Below are positions 26,301 through 34,896 of a stretch of 41,506 bases of DNA, piece by piece; within the stretch, counting starts at the first letter, position 1, and every line of letters begins with the position of its first letter. This DNA comes from an uncultured Alphaproteobacteria bacterium. Its GTDB lineage: Bacteria; Pseudomonadota; Alphaproteobacteria; HIMB59; GCA-002718135. A program made the translations under genes and the position numbers. The notes below the pieces were generated by a model. The model saw nothing but the letters and a program-made list of their open reading frames with translations, ran no database searches and had not been told where the DNA came from. Location: the NCBI GenBank assembly GCA_902538155.1, contig CACBDX010000008.1, forward strand, positions 1 through 41,506, in the 5' to 3' direction.

Positions 26301-27974
26301 TTAAAAAAGACCTTCAATTTCTCCATGGTCATTTAGCTTTATCGAATTTGCCGCAGGAACACTTGGTAGACCCGGCATGGTCATAATATCACCGCAAACA
26401 ACTACTATAAATTCTGCTCCTGATGACAATCTTACCTCTCTAATAGGTAAAACGTGGCCAGTAGGGGCACCTTTTAAATTAGGGTCAGTTGAAAAACTAT
26501 ATTGAGTCTTTGCAATGCAAACAGGTAATTTGCCAAATCCTTTAGTTTCAAAATCCTTCAATTGTTGACGTACTTTCGTGTCTGCCACAACTTCACTTGC
26601 GTGATAAATCTCTTGTGCAATTTTTTCTATTTTTTTGAATAGAGTTAAATCATCTTCATATAAAAATTTAAATGTATTCTTATTATCTTCACAAATATCT
26701 ATTACATTTTGAGCTAATTCAGTTGCACCATTACCACCATCAGACCAGTGAGTACACATAGAAGCCTTGACTCCTTGAGTAGTACAAAAACTTAGAACGG
26801 CATCAACTTCAGCTTTAGAATCAGTGACAAAATGATTAATAGCAACAGTTACTGGTAATCCAAATTTTCTAACATTATTAATATGTCTCTCTAGATTTAC
26901 TAAACCTTTTTTAAGAGCATTTACATTTTCATTTTTTAAATCTTCTTTTGAAACATCACCATGCATTTTTAGTGCTCTAATTGTAGCTACCAAAACCACA
27001 CAATCAGGTTTTAAATTTGATTTTCTACATTTTATATCAAGGAATTTTTCTGCTCCTAGATCAGCTCCAAAGCCTGCTTCAGTTACAACGTAATCACTTA
27101 ATTTTAAACTAGCTTTAGTTGCAATTACAGAATTGCAACCATGAGCAATATTTGCAAATGGCCCACCATGAATTATAGCAGGATTATTTTCTAACGTTTG
27201 TGTTATGTTGGGTCTAATGGCATCTTTTAATAATACTGTCATTGGACCTTGTGCCTTTAAATCTTTTGCATAAATAGCTTTTTTGTCTCGTGTATAAGCA
27301 ATAGTTATATTTCCAATTCTCTCTTCAAGATCTTTTAAATCTTTTGCTAAACAGAAAATTGCCATTATTTCCGATGCAACAGTAATATCAAAACCATCTT
27401 GTCTAGGATATCCATTTGCAACTCCTCCTAAATCAACAACAATAGATCTCAGTGACCTATCATTCATATCCATTACTCTCTTCCAAACAACCCTTCTAAC
27501 ATCAATATTTAATTTATTTCCCCAGTAGATATGATTATCAATTAATGCAGAAAGTAAATTATGAGCGGATGTTATTGCATGAAAATCTCCAGTAAAATGT
27601 AAATTAATTTGCTCCATTGGAACTACTTGAGCATAGCCTCCACCAGCTGCCCCACCTTTCATACCGAATGATGGTCCAAGACTTGGTTCTCTTAAACAAA
27701 CAATTGATTTCTTTCCTAGTTTATTAAGACCATCGCTTAATCCAACAGAAGTTGTTGTTTTGCCTTCTCCTGCTGGTGTTGGAGTTATTGCTGAGACTAG
27801 AACAAGTTTACCATTTTTATTTTTATTAAGTGACTCTATGTACTCCAAGTTAATTTTTGCTATATGACGACCCATAGGACTGAAGGCTTCAGGTGTGTCT
27901 GGTACATCAAGTCCATTTAAAATTTCACTAATAGGCTTCATTTTAGCTTTTCTTGCTATTTCAATATCTGACAT
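26301..27974 (-). CDS. fhs: Formate-tetrahydrofolate ligase
   Basis: ATP-dependent ligase interconverting formate + THF + ATP with 10-formyl-THF. The 557 residues match the family. The P-loop [15 protein letters not shown] (65-79) is followed by [90 protein letters not shown] and the terminal [18 protein letters not shown]. The start codon is preceded by AAGGAG five bases upstream, a strong ribosome site. Placed at the head of the sarcosine oxidase operon, it is more likely to run towards formate release with ATP gain during methyl-group oxidation, as proposed for SAR11 C1 oxidation. That direction is inference. Confidence 0.98.
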   Translation of the reverse strand: MSDIEIARKAKMKPISEILNGLDVPDTPEAFSPMGRHIAKINLEYIESLNKNKNGKLVLVSAITPTPAGEGKTTTSVGLSDGLNKLGKKSIVCLREPSLGPSFGMKGGAAGGGYAQVVPMEQINLHFTGDFHAITSAHNLLSALIDNHIYWGNKLNIDVRRVVWKRVMDMNDRSLRSIVVDLGGVANGYPRQDGFDITVASEIMAIFCLAKDLKDLEERIGNITIAYTRDKKAIYAKDLKAQGPMTVLLKDAIRPNITQTLENNPAIIHGGPFANIAHGCNSVIATKASLKLSDYVVTEAGFGADLGAEKFLDIKCRKSNLKPDCVVLVATIRALKMHGDVSKEDLKNENVNALKKGLVNLERHINNVRKFGLPVTVAINHFVTDSKAEVDAVLSFCTTQGVKASMCTHWSDGGNGATELAQNVIDICEDNKNTFKFLYEDDLTLFKKIEKIAQEIYHASEVVADTKVRQQLKDFETKGFGKLPVCIAKTQYSFSTDPNLKGAPTGHVLPIREVRLSSGAEFIVVVCGDIMTMPGLPSVPAANSIKLNDHGEIEGLF

Positions 27975-27990
27975 GAGACTCCTTAATTAT

Positions 27991-28038
27991 TAGATTCTTA
28001 ATCTATAAATTAACTTAAATATCAAACAACTTTTGTTT
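27991..28038 (-). promoter_or_regulatory. Two short inverted repeats upstream of fhs
   Basis: TAGATT-CTT-AATCTA (27991-28005) and AAACAA-CTT-TTGTTT (28024-28038), written on the plus strand, are both perfect six-base palindromes with the same three-base centre. Their centres lie 33 bases apart, about three helical turns. They fill the 93-base gap between the MTHFR-like gene and fhs, where the fhs-sox promoter should be. They are candidate operator half-pairs; arm sequences differ, so they need not bind the same protein. Confidence 0.3.
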
Positions 28039-28067
28039 CATTAAAAGATAAAAAAAATGTGAAGAAG

Positions 28068-28961
28068 CTAATTTAACTCGAATTTCTCTTCATTATTATA
28101 ACAAAAATCTGAGTTATTAAATTGATTTAACCACTCTGATGTTTTTTTCATACCTCCAAACGCATAGAAGTGTATTTTTTCAAGTTTAGAGTCTTTATTT
28201 ATTTCGCTATGTTCAGCTAGATCATAAATTAATTTGTCTGGAGTGCTCAATGTTGCAAGTTTAGTTAAGTTAAAAGCCTGCTTTGTAATAAATCTCAAAG
28301 AATTTCCAATACCACAAGACCTTGCATAATTTACTAATGTTTTGATAGAGGCAGGACCTGGTATCCCAGCGTGGATTGGTAATTTATTTCCAATTTTTAC
28401 TAAGTGTTTTTCCCAGTTGATTAAAGATTTAGCTTCAAAAAAAAATTGTGTTGCTAAATACATTTTAAAATCAACATTTTTTGCAAAATTATTCTTTTGT
28501 TTAATTGCTAAATCTAAATTTTCATTTGAAATATCTGGGCTTCCTTCGGGATGCCCAGCCACTCCTACAAATTGATAATTATATTTTGAAAGAAAATCTG
28601 TTTTTAAAACATCAATTGAGGAAGAGATTTCGCCAGCTTGATTTCCACCACCACCAATTATTAACATTTTTGAACACCCAGATTCATTTGCAAGTTCACC
28701 AATATATTTTTCTAAGTCATTTTTATTTAAAATTGTTCTCGCAGGCAAATGAGGTATAACATCATAACCTTCTAATTTTAATTTTTTTGCCGTTCTAATA
28801 ACATTTTTTGAATTTTCATCTGGTAAATAAGTTATATAAACGTCATGATTTTTATTAAGAAATTCAGAAAAACTTCCATATTTTTCGTAAACATTTGGAG
28901 TTGTTTCTATAGAATAACTATTGAGAAACTTTTTAACAATATTAATGGTTTCTTTAGACAT
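28068..28961 (-). CDS. Divergent methylenetetrahydrofolate reductase-like protein
   Basis: TIM-barrel flavoprotein of the MTHFR family, interconverting 5,10-methylene-THF and 5-methyl-THF. The 297-residue protein lacks the classical FEFFPP start of E. coli MetF, but aligns through IETTPNVYEK (residues 18-27, with a possible catalytic Glu), GYDVIPHLPAR, MLIIGGGGNQAGEI (ribityl and phosphate region), FVGVAGHPEGSPDI, YLATQFFFEAKSL, IHAGIPGPASIKTL and HFYAFGGMKKTSEWL. The motif set is that of a distinct clade often seen with folate-dependent demethylases. It sits 93 bases upstream of fhs on the same strand, and may be co-transcribed or separate. In this setting, oxidation of methyl-THF formed by a DmdA-like enzyme is more plausible than methionine supply. 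It is divergent from trhO by 32 bases. Confidence 0.8.
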   Translation of the reverse strand: MSKETINIVKKFLNSYSIETTPNVYEKYGSFSEFLNKNHDVYITYLPDENSKNVIRTAKKLKLEGYDVIPHLPARTILNKNDLEKYIGELANESGCSKMLIIGGGGNQAGEISSSIDVLKTDFLSKYNYQFVGVAGHPEGSPDISNENLDLAIKQKNNFAKNVDFKMYLATQFFFEAKSLINWEKHLVKIGNKLPIHAGIPGPASIKTLVNYARSCGIGNSLRFITKQAFNLTKLATLSTPDKLIYDLAEHSEINKDSKLEKIHFYAFGGMKKTSEWLNQFNNSDFCYNNEEKFELN

Positions 28962-28993
28962 AATTTTTTTAAGTTTTTATATTAATTAGATAA

Positions 28994-29929
28994 ATGAACA
29001 ACAAGTACTTTACTATAATTACTTTTTATCAATTCAAAAAAATTAAAGATAAAAATGATATCATTACTAAACTTAAAGATTTTTGCAAATTTAATAAAAT
29101 AAAAGGTACAATATTGATTGCTGATGAAGGCATTAATGGAACAATAGCTGGCTTAGAAAAAAACATAAATTCTTTCATTCTATATCTTGAAAATTTTAGT
29201 TTTAAGAAACTAAATCTTAAACGATCAAAATATAAATATATGCCTTTTCAAAAACTAAAAATTAGAAATAAAAATGAAATAGTCACACTCAGAACCAAAT
29301 TTGCTGATCCTACAAAAATATCTGGAAAAAAAGTTAAATACAATGAATGGAATCAACTCATTAAAGACAAAGACACTATTGTGATTGATGTAAGAAATGA
29401 ATTTGAGGTTAATATAGGATCTTTTGAAGGGGCAATTAATCCAAAAACTAAAAGTTTTACTGACTTTAAATCTTTTGTTCAAAAAAAACTAAATAAGTCA
29501 AAAGACAAAAAAATTGCAATGTTTTGCACTGGAGGTATCAGGTGTGAAAAGGCTTCGTCATATATGATGATAAAGGGTTTTAAAAATGTTGCTCAGTTAG
29601 ACGGAGGTATACTAAAATATTTAGAAAAAACTCCAAAAAAAGATTCAATGTGGAATGGTGAATGTTTTGTATTTGATGGAAGAGTATCTTTGAAAAATGA
29701 ATTAAAAGATGGAACTTACAAACTTTGTCATGCTTGTCGGATACCAATTAGTATTAAAGATACTTATAATAAATATTATGAACCAGGTGTATCTTGTCAT
29801 AATTGTTTTGATAAAACATCTGAAGAAAAGAAAAAAAACTTACTTGAAAGAAATAAACAAATTAAACTTGATAAAAAAAGAGGAAATTTTAACCGTTTTA
29901 TTAAGCAGTCAATTTCTGATTATGAATAA
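28994..29929 (+). CDS. trhO: tRNA uridine(34) hydroxylase, rhodanese type
   Basis: YceA/TrhO family enzyme that makes 5-hydroxyuridine at the wobble base of tRNA using O2. The 311-residue protein has an N-terminal acylphosphatase-like domain (about 1-95; GTILIADEGINGTIAG), then the linker VTLRTKFADPTK. The rhodanese domain (about 115-210) has DVRNEFEVNIGSFEGAINP and the Cys-containing loop AMFCTGGIRCEKASSYM. A C-terminal zinc-like region carries CHACRIPIS and GVSCHNCF. Every family landmark is present. It stands alone, with bL33 following 41 bases later. Confidence 0.95.
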   Translation: MNNKYFTIITFYQFKKIKDKNDIITKLKDFCKFNKIKGTILIADEGINGTIAGLEKNINSFILYLENFSFKKLNLKRSKYKYMPFQKLKIRNKNEIVTLRTKFADPTKISGKKVKYNEWNQLIKDKDTIVIDVRNEFEVNIGSFEGAINPKTKSFTDFKSFVQKKLNKSKDKKIAMFCTGGIRCEKASSYMMIKGFKNVAQLDGGILKYLEKTPKKDSMWNGECFVFDGRVSLKNELKDGTYKLCHACRIPISIKDTYNKYYEPGVSCHNCFDKTSEEKKKNLLERNKQIKLDKKRGNFNRFIKQSISDYE

Positions 29930-29945
29930 ATAATACTTTATTTCA

Positions 29946-29951
29946 TATAAT
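29946..29951 (+). promoter_or_regulatory. Candidate -10 box for rpmG
   Basis: TATAAT lies 20 bases before the rpmG ATG, which would give a leader of about a dozen bases. The hexamer 17 bases upstream (TGAATA) is a poor -35. This is a plausible promoter in the 41-base gap after trhO; AT-rich background weakens the case. Confidence 0.35.
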
Positions 29952-29970
29952 TATTCTGTATAGACACCTC

Positions 29971-30165
29971 ATGGCAAAAAAAACTTCATTCGCTCTTAAA
30001 CAACTAGTACCTGAAGAAAATCCAAAAACAGGAACTAAGTATATTGTAAGAAAACCTACAAAAGGATTGAAAGTTGCTGAAAAGCTTCGAATGAAAAAAT
30101 ATGATCCTGTGTTAAAAAAACACGTCTGGTTCGTAGAGAAAAAAATGCCTCCTCATAGTAAATAA
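29971..30165 (+). CDS. rpmG: Large ribosomal subunit protein bL33, divergent
   Basis: A 64-residue basic protein. The C-terminal half, EKLRMKKYDPVLKKHVWFVE, matches the bL33 core (usually K-L-x-KKYDPV-x-R/K-HV-x-F-x-E). MAK at the start and the beta strand TGTKYIVRKPT fit the N-terminal strand GTGxFYTTKKN-type region. It lacks the zinc-binding cysteine pairs, as alphaproteobacterial bL33 does. It is about nine residues longer than the usual 55, with a spacer QLVPEENPK near the N-terminus and a tail MPPHSK. No other ribosomal gene is adjacent, which is usual for rpmG in this class. The assignment rests on the C-terminal half. Confidence 0.75.
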   Translation: MAKKTSFALKQLVPEENPKTGTKYIVRKPTKGLKVAEKLRMKKYDPVLKKHVWFVEKKMPPHSK

Positions 30166-30211
30166 TAGATTTACCTCTTTAATTTATTCTAAATTAACAT
30201 AATTTAAACTC

Positions 30212-31633
30212 ATGGTAGCCACTTATGGAATTCATTGGTTTAGACAAGATTTGCGATTACAAGAAAACCCATCTTTATTGTCACTTTCAAAAAAAGTTGA
30301 TCAGATAATTCCAATTTATATTTTAGATTTAAATCAAAGAATTGGATCCACATCCAAATGGTGGCTAGAAAAATCCTTAATTAGTTTATATGACTCAATA
30401 CAAAAACATAATGGCAAACTAAATATATTTGCTGGTGATCCAGGGAAAATTATATCTTCAATACTAAAGAAATCAAATGTTAAATATGTATCCTGGAATA
30501 GACTATATGATCCATATTCAATTGAAAGAGATACTAAAATTAAATCTACAGTTACCTCGTTTAAAATAGAATGCGACTCGCACAATGGATATCTTTTAAA
30601 TGAACCTTGGAATATTAAAAATAAAAGTGGAACCTTTTTTAAAGTATTTACCCCTTACTGGCGACATTGTGACGAGCTACTAAAACTAAAAGATATTAAA
30701 TTTAAAAATACAAAAATAAGCTACGCCAATTCAAAATTTAAAAATGAAATAACTATACAAGATTTAAATCTAACAAACAAAAAAGAGCAATGGATAAAAA
30801 AAATTGAAAAATATTGGATACCCGGTGAAAGTAATGCAAAATTACAATTAAAAAAATATATTTCGCAAAAAGCAAATAACTATTCAGTTGGAAGAGATAG
30901 GCCCGATAAAGATTTAACTTCAAAATTATCACCGTATCTTCATTTTGGAGAAATATCCGCTTTAAAAGTTTATGATACCGTAAATATTGAAAAAAGAATT
31001 GATCCTGAAAATAAAAAAAAATTTCTTGCTGAACTTGGCTGGAGAGATTTTTCTTATAATCTTTTATTTCATTATCCAGATATGACTCATAAACCTATAC
31101 AAAGTAAATTTGATAAATTTCCATGGATTAAAAATACTAAAAATTTATCATTATGGCATAATGGTAAAACTGGTATTCCAATTGTTGATGCTGGAATGAG
31201 ACAACTATATAAAACAGGCTGGATGCATAATAGGGTAAGAATGATTGTAGGCTCGTTTCTAACAAAAAATTTATTGTTACACTGGAAAAATGGGGAAGAG
31301 TGGTTTTTTGATACTTTAGTTGATGCTGACGTTGGGTCTAATTCTGCAGGCTGGCAATGGATCTCTGGTTGTGGTGCTGATGCAAGTCCATATTTTAGAA
31401 TTTTTAATCCAATATTGCAGGGTCAAAAATTTGATCCAGATGGTGATTATGTTAAAGAATTTGTTCCTGAGTTGAATAATATTCCTAAAAAATATATTCA
31501 TAATCCTTGGGAGATGTCTATGGAAGATCAAAAGAAATATAATTTTGACATCGGTACTTCATATCCAGCGCCAATTGTAGATTTAAAAGAAACAAGAAAT
31601 AGAGCACTATCAGCATTTAAAACTATTAGTTGA
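30212..31633 (+). CDS. phr: Deoxyribodipyrimidine photolyase (cryptochrome/photolyase family)
   Basis: Light-driven FAD enzyme that splits cyclobutane pyrimidine dimers in DNA. The 473-residue protein has the N-terminal antenna domain (about 1-130; YGIHWFRQDLRLQENPSLLS) and the C-terminal FAD domain (about 200-470). The latter has LSPYLHFGEISALKVYD, ELGWRDFSYNLLFHYPDM, PIVDAGMRQLYKTGWMHNRV and DVGSNSAGWQWISGCGADAS followed by PYFRIFNP. These are the FAD-binding and electron-transfer Trp contexts of class I photolyases. It heads a five-gene cluster in which each start lies within a few bases of the preceding stop. Photorepair suits a surface-ocean organism. A non-repair photoreceptor role is possible but less likely given the conserved core. 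Confidence 0.94.
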   Translation: MVATYGIHWFRQDLRLQENPSLLSLSKKVDQIIPIYILDLNQRIGSTSKWWLEKSLISLYDSIQKHNGKLNIFAGDPGKIISSILKKSNVKYVSWNRLYDPYSIERDTKIKSTVTSFKIECDSHNGYLLNEPWNIKNKSGTFFKVFTPYWRHCDELLKLKDIKFKNTKISYANSKFKNEITIQDLNLTNKKEQWIKKIEKYWIPGESNAKLQLKKYISQKANNYSVGRDRPDKDLTSKLSPYLHFGEISALKVYDTVNIEKRIDPENKKKFLAELGWRDFSYNLLFHYPDMTHKPIQSKFDKFPWIKNTKNLSLWHNGKTGIPIVDAGMRQLYKTGWMHNRVRMIVGSFLTKNLLLHWKNGEEWFFDTLVDADVGSNSAGWQWISGCGADASPYFRIFNPILQGQKFDPDGDYVKEFVPELNNIPKKYIHNPWEMSMEDQKKYNFDIGTSYPAPIVDLKETRNRALSAFKTIS

Positions 31634-31634
31634 T

Positions 31635-32930
31635 GTGAGAGAAAAAATAGCAATTATTGGTTCCGGTATTTCAGGAATAAGTGCAGCTTACCTTTTGTCT
31701 TCAAAATATGATGTTCATTTATTTGAAAAAAATAATAAATTGGGCGGACATACAAGAACTATCTATGTTGAAGAATCAACAAAGACAATCCCAGTTGATA
31801 CAGGGTTTATTGTATTCAATGAAAATAATTATCCAGATTTAACAAATTTTTTTAAATTACTTGATGTGAAATGCAAAAATTCAGATATGTCTTTTGCTGT
31901 CTCAAATCAAGATCCTCAAATTGAATATAGTGGCAAAAATATATTTTCTCTTTTTGCTAATTTCAGAAATGTGTTTTCTTTTAATTTTTTTAAAATGTTA
32001 TTTGAAATAAGAAAGCTTTATTTATTATGTAATAGTTTGAATGTTAGTGATTTAGAGCAAACTAAAACTTTAAATGATTTTTTAAAAACTAATAATTTTT
32101 CAACATACCTAATAAATTATCATATTTTACCTATGATATCATCTATATGGTCAAGCAATATAAGTGATGTAAAACATTTTCCTCTCATAACATTCATTAA
32201 TTTTTTTAAAAATCATGCTTTATTTAATTTAAAAAAAAGACCTCAATGGAAATACGTAGAAGGCGGTAGTAACGAATATATAAAAAAAATTATTAATAAA
32301 AATATTTTTGAGTATGAAACAAATTTCAAAATTAAAAAAATTATTAGAGAAATTAGTAAAATTAAAATAGAAGATGAGAAAAATAATATATTAGAATTTC
32401 ATAAGGTAATATTCGCAACCCATGCAAATCAAGTATTGGATATTTTGGAAAAACCAACAGAAGAAGAAGTAAAAATATTTTCACAATTTAAATATTCAAC
32501 TAACTCAGCAATACTCCACTCTGATCCCTCTTTAATGCCTAAATCAAAAATTGCTTGGTCGAGTTGGAATTTTTTAAATAAGTCATCATCTTCTAAATTT
32601 ACTTTAACTTATTGGATGAATATCTTGCAAAAATTACCAACCAAACAAAATTATTTTGTAACTGTAAATCCATATAAAAAGCCTAAAAATATAATTAATG
32701 AAACAACATTTAATCATCCAATATATACCACCGATACTATTTTAGCTCAAAAAAACGTTATGGAAATTCAAGGAAAGAATAATACTTTTTTTTGTGGAGC
32801 TTATCTTGGATATGGTTTTCATGAAGACGGCATTCAATCATCTTCTTATATTTGTAAATTATTAAATTGTGATTTACCTTGGAAGAGAGAGAAAAATTTT
32901 TATAATAGATTGCAAATTAATTTTAAATGA
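31635..32930 (+). CDS. FAD-dependent amine-oxidase-fold protein (NAD(P)-binding Rossmann)
   Basis: Flavoprotein of the group often annotated NAD(P)/FAD-dependent oxidoreductase beside cfa and DUF1365. The start is GTG at 31635, one base after the photolyase stop; no ATG fits. The 431 residues open with KIAIIGSGISGISAAYLLSS (4-23), LFEKNNKLGGHTRTI and the family string VDTGFIVFNENNYPDL (about 53-68). ILPMISSIWSSN and KRPQWKYVEGGSNEYIKKI follow, then VIFATHANQVLDIL, and the C-terminal FAD contact FFCGAYLGYGFHEDGIQSS. It is related to desaturase or amine-oxidase folds; the substrate is probably a membrane lipid acyl chain, because the neighbours act on lipids. The four-base overlap (ATGA) with DUF1365 implies coupling. 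Confidence 0.88.
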   Translation: MREKIAIIGSGISGISAAYLLSSKYDVHLFEKNNKLGGHTRTIYVEESTKTIPVDTGFIVFNENNYPDLTNFFKLLDVKCKNSDMSFAVSNQDPQIEYSGKNIFSLFANFRNVFSFNFFKMLFEIRKLYLLCNSLNVSDLEQTKTLNDFLKTNNFSTYLINYHILPMISSIWSSNISDVKHFPLITFINFFKNHALFNLKKRPQWKYVEGGSNEYIKKIINKNIFEYETNFKIKKIIREISKIKIEDEKNNILEFHKVIFATHANQVLDILEKPTEEEVKIFSQFKYSTNSAILHSDPSLMPKSKIAWSSWNFLNKSSSSKFTLTYWMNILQKLPTKQNYFVTVNPYKKPKNIINETTFNHPIYTTDTILAQKNVMEIQGKNNTFFCGAYLGYGFHEDGIQSSSYICKLLNCDLPWKREKNFYNRLQINFK

Positions 32931-33700
32931 TTTCTCAAATACTATTATCTAACATTATACATAAAAGATTTATTCCATTTAAACACACATTGAAATATGA
33001 AGTACCAAGTCTTTTTATTAATTTGGATAATCTAGATCAATTAAGTAAAAACTATAAACTTTTTTCATTAAACTCTTTTAATCTTTTTTCTATTTATGAA
33101 AAAGATCATGGATATAGAGACAAAAGGTCAATAAAGACATTCGTTAAAGATTCCCTCTCTAAATTTAATATTAAATATAAACATCTTAATATAATGATAT
33201 TATGTTTTCCAAGAATTTTGGGATATGTATTTGATCCCTTATCAATTATATATTGTTATGATGATAAAAAATTAATATCTATTTTCTATGAAGTCAAAAA
33301 TACGACTAATGAACAACATACTTATATTTTTAAAGGAAATGTAAATTTTGAAGATTTTAAATTATCTCATGAATGTACAAAGCAGTTTTATGTATCTCCA
33401 TTCATAGAAATGGAGGCAAATTATAAATTTTTTAATCGAATGCAAAAAGATACAATAAATATTAACATTGATCTTTATGATAAAAATAATAAAAAAGTTC
33501 TAACAGCTTCTCAGCATGGCAAATTTATAGATTTTAACTCAAAAAATATGTTTAAATTTTTATATTATAATCCACTTTTAGGCTTCAAGGTAATGGCTGG
33601 AATTCTTTATGAAGCTCTAAAAATAATTTACAAAGGTGGTAAATATTATGCACGAAAAAAGAAGCCAAATGATACAGTGAGTTTTGAAGGTAATTTTTAA
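32927..33700 (+). CDS. DUF1365 family protein
   Basis: A 257-residue cytosolic protein of the DUF1365 family. Typical strings are IIHKRFIPFKHTLKYEVPSL near the N-terminus, DHGYRDKRSIKTFV, the strongly conserved CFPRILGYVFDPLSIIYCYD, VKNTTNEQHTYIF, and KQFYVSPFIEMEANYKF. No catalytic residues are established for the family. It is nearly always found between an FAD amine-oxidase-fold gene and a cyclopropane-synthase-like gene, as here, so a role in modifying unsaturated phospholipid chains is inferred. It overlaps the previous gene by four bases and abuts the next one (stop 33698-33700, start 33701). Confidence 0.92.
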   Translation: MISQILLSNIIHKRFIPFKHTLKYEVPSLFINLDNLDQLSKNYKLFSLNSFNLFSIYEKDHGYRDKRSIKTFVKDSLSKFNIKYKHLNIMILCFPRILGYVFDPLSIIYCYDDKKLISIFYEVKNTTNEQHTYIFKGNVNFEDFKLSHECTKQFYVSPFIEMEANYKFFNRMQKDTININIDLYDKNNKKVLTASQHGKFIDFNSKNMFKFLYYNPLLGFKVMAGILYEALKIIYKGGKYYARKKKPNDTVSFEGNF

Positions 33701-34894
33701 ATGAATTTTTTTAAAACAAATTTTGATAAAACTGTAGAAAAATTATTAGTAAACTTTCTATCTAAAATTCGATATGGAAAATTAACAGTTGAATTTCCTA
33801 CTGGCGAGGAGAGAGTTTTTGTTGGAAAAGAAGAGGATATATCTGCAAGTATAAAAATTCATAATTATAATTTTTTAAATTTAATTTTTAAAAAAGGTTC
33901 TGTAGGTTTTGCAGAAGCCTATATGAATGGTTACTTTTCAAGCAACGATTTGACTAATTTATTACTATTTTCTCACAAAAATGAGAGTTATTTTTTACAA
34001 AGCATAAAAACTAATCTTTTTTTTGCTACTTTTGCTAAATTAAAGCATTTTTTAAATAACAATTCAAAATCACAGAGTAAAAAAAATATTAAATATCATT
34101 ATGATTTAGGAAATAATTTTTATGAAAAGTGGTTAGATAAAACCATGACCTATTCTTCTGCTCTTTTTGATAACAAGAATACCAATTTATCGGATGCACA
34201 ATTTAACAAATATAGAAAGATTGCTGAAACTTTATCATTAGACTCAAATTCTAAAACTTTAGAAATTGGATGTGGATGGGGTGGGTTTTCATCATTTGTA
34301 GCGAAAAATTACAATTGTTCAGTTGATGCTATAACTATTTCTAAGGAACAATACGAATATGCTTCTGAAAAAATTCAAAATGAAGGTTTGTCTGAAAAAG
34401 TATCAGTTATATTCAGAGATTATAGGGATATCAAAAAAAAATATTCAAATATTGTTTCAATTGAAATGTTTGAAGCAGTTGGGAAGAAATACTGGCATAA
34501 CTACTTTGATACAATTCGTAATTCTCTCAACGATGGCGGTATGGCAGCTCTACAAGTCATAACGATTGATGAAAAAAAGGCTAAAGATTATCAAAACAGA
34601 CCAGATTTTATTCAACAATATATTTTTCCAGGTGGAATGCTTCCAACTAAAAAACAATTTGAATATTCGGCAAAACACGTTGGATTAAAATGTATTGAAA
34701 ATCTAAGTTTCGGTGGTTCTTATGCAAAAACACTTAAAATGTGGAATAAACAATTTCAAAAATCTTGGACTGATTTATCAAAGTTTGGCTTCGATATTAA
34801 ATTTAAAAGAATGTGGGAATTTTATCTATCTTATTGTGAAACAGGTTTTGCAAATAGTTCGACCGATGTTTCTCATTTCTTAATTCAAAAATAG
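33701..34894 (+). CDS. Cyclopropane-fatty-acid-synthase-family SAM methyltransferase
   Basis: Class I methyltransferase acting on double bonds of phospholipid acyl chains. The 397-residue protein has KNIKYHYDLGNNFYEKWLD, TYSSALFD, the SAM motif TLEIGCGWGGFSSFVAKNY (186-204), SIEMFEAVGKKYW, QQYIFPGGMLP, and FGGSYAKTLKMW. Compared with E. coli Cfa, the position of bicarbonate-binding Cys139 is Ser153 and that of His266 is Gln285 (ALQVITI), while the Glu in MFEAVG (258) is kept. These substitutions are shared, to my knowledge, by the paralogues linked to DUF1365, so the product may not be a simple cyclopropane; a methylated or furan fatty acid precursor is possible. The gene abuts DUF1365 and is followed two bases later by DUF2878. 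Confidence 0.9.
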   Translation: MNFFKTNFDKTVEKLLVNFLSKIRYGKLTVEFPTGEERVFVGKEEDISASIKIHNYNFLNLIFKKGSVGFAEAYMNGYFSSNDLTNLLLFSHKNESYFLQSIKTNLFFATFAKLKHFLNNNSKSQSKKNIKYHYDLGNNFYEKWLDKTMTYSSALFDNKNTNLSDAQFNKYRKIAETLSLDSNSKTLEIGCGWGGFSSFVAKNYNCSVDAITISKEQYEYASEKIQNEGLSEKVSVIFRDYRDIKKKYSNIVSIEMFEAVGKKYWHNYFDTIRNSLNDGGMAALQVITIDEKKAKDYQNRPDFIQQYIFPGGMLPTKKQFEYSAKHVGLKCIENLSFGGSYAKTLKMWNKQFQKSWTDLSKFGFDIKFKRMWEFYLSYCETGFANSSTDVSHFLIQK

Positions 34895-34896
34895 AA

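Noticed and set aside
27975-28067. Possible small RNA gene in the fhs upstream gap
   Set aside because: Ninety-three A/T-rich bases with two short palindromes but no terminator or stable longer fold visible.
28505-28759. Plus-strand open frame opposite the MTHFR-like gene
   Set aside because: Shadow frame; the minus-strand protein has clear family motifs over the same span.
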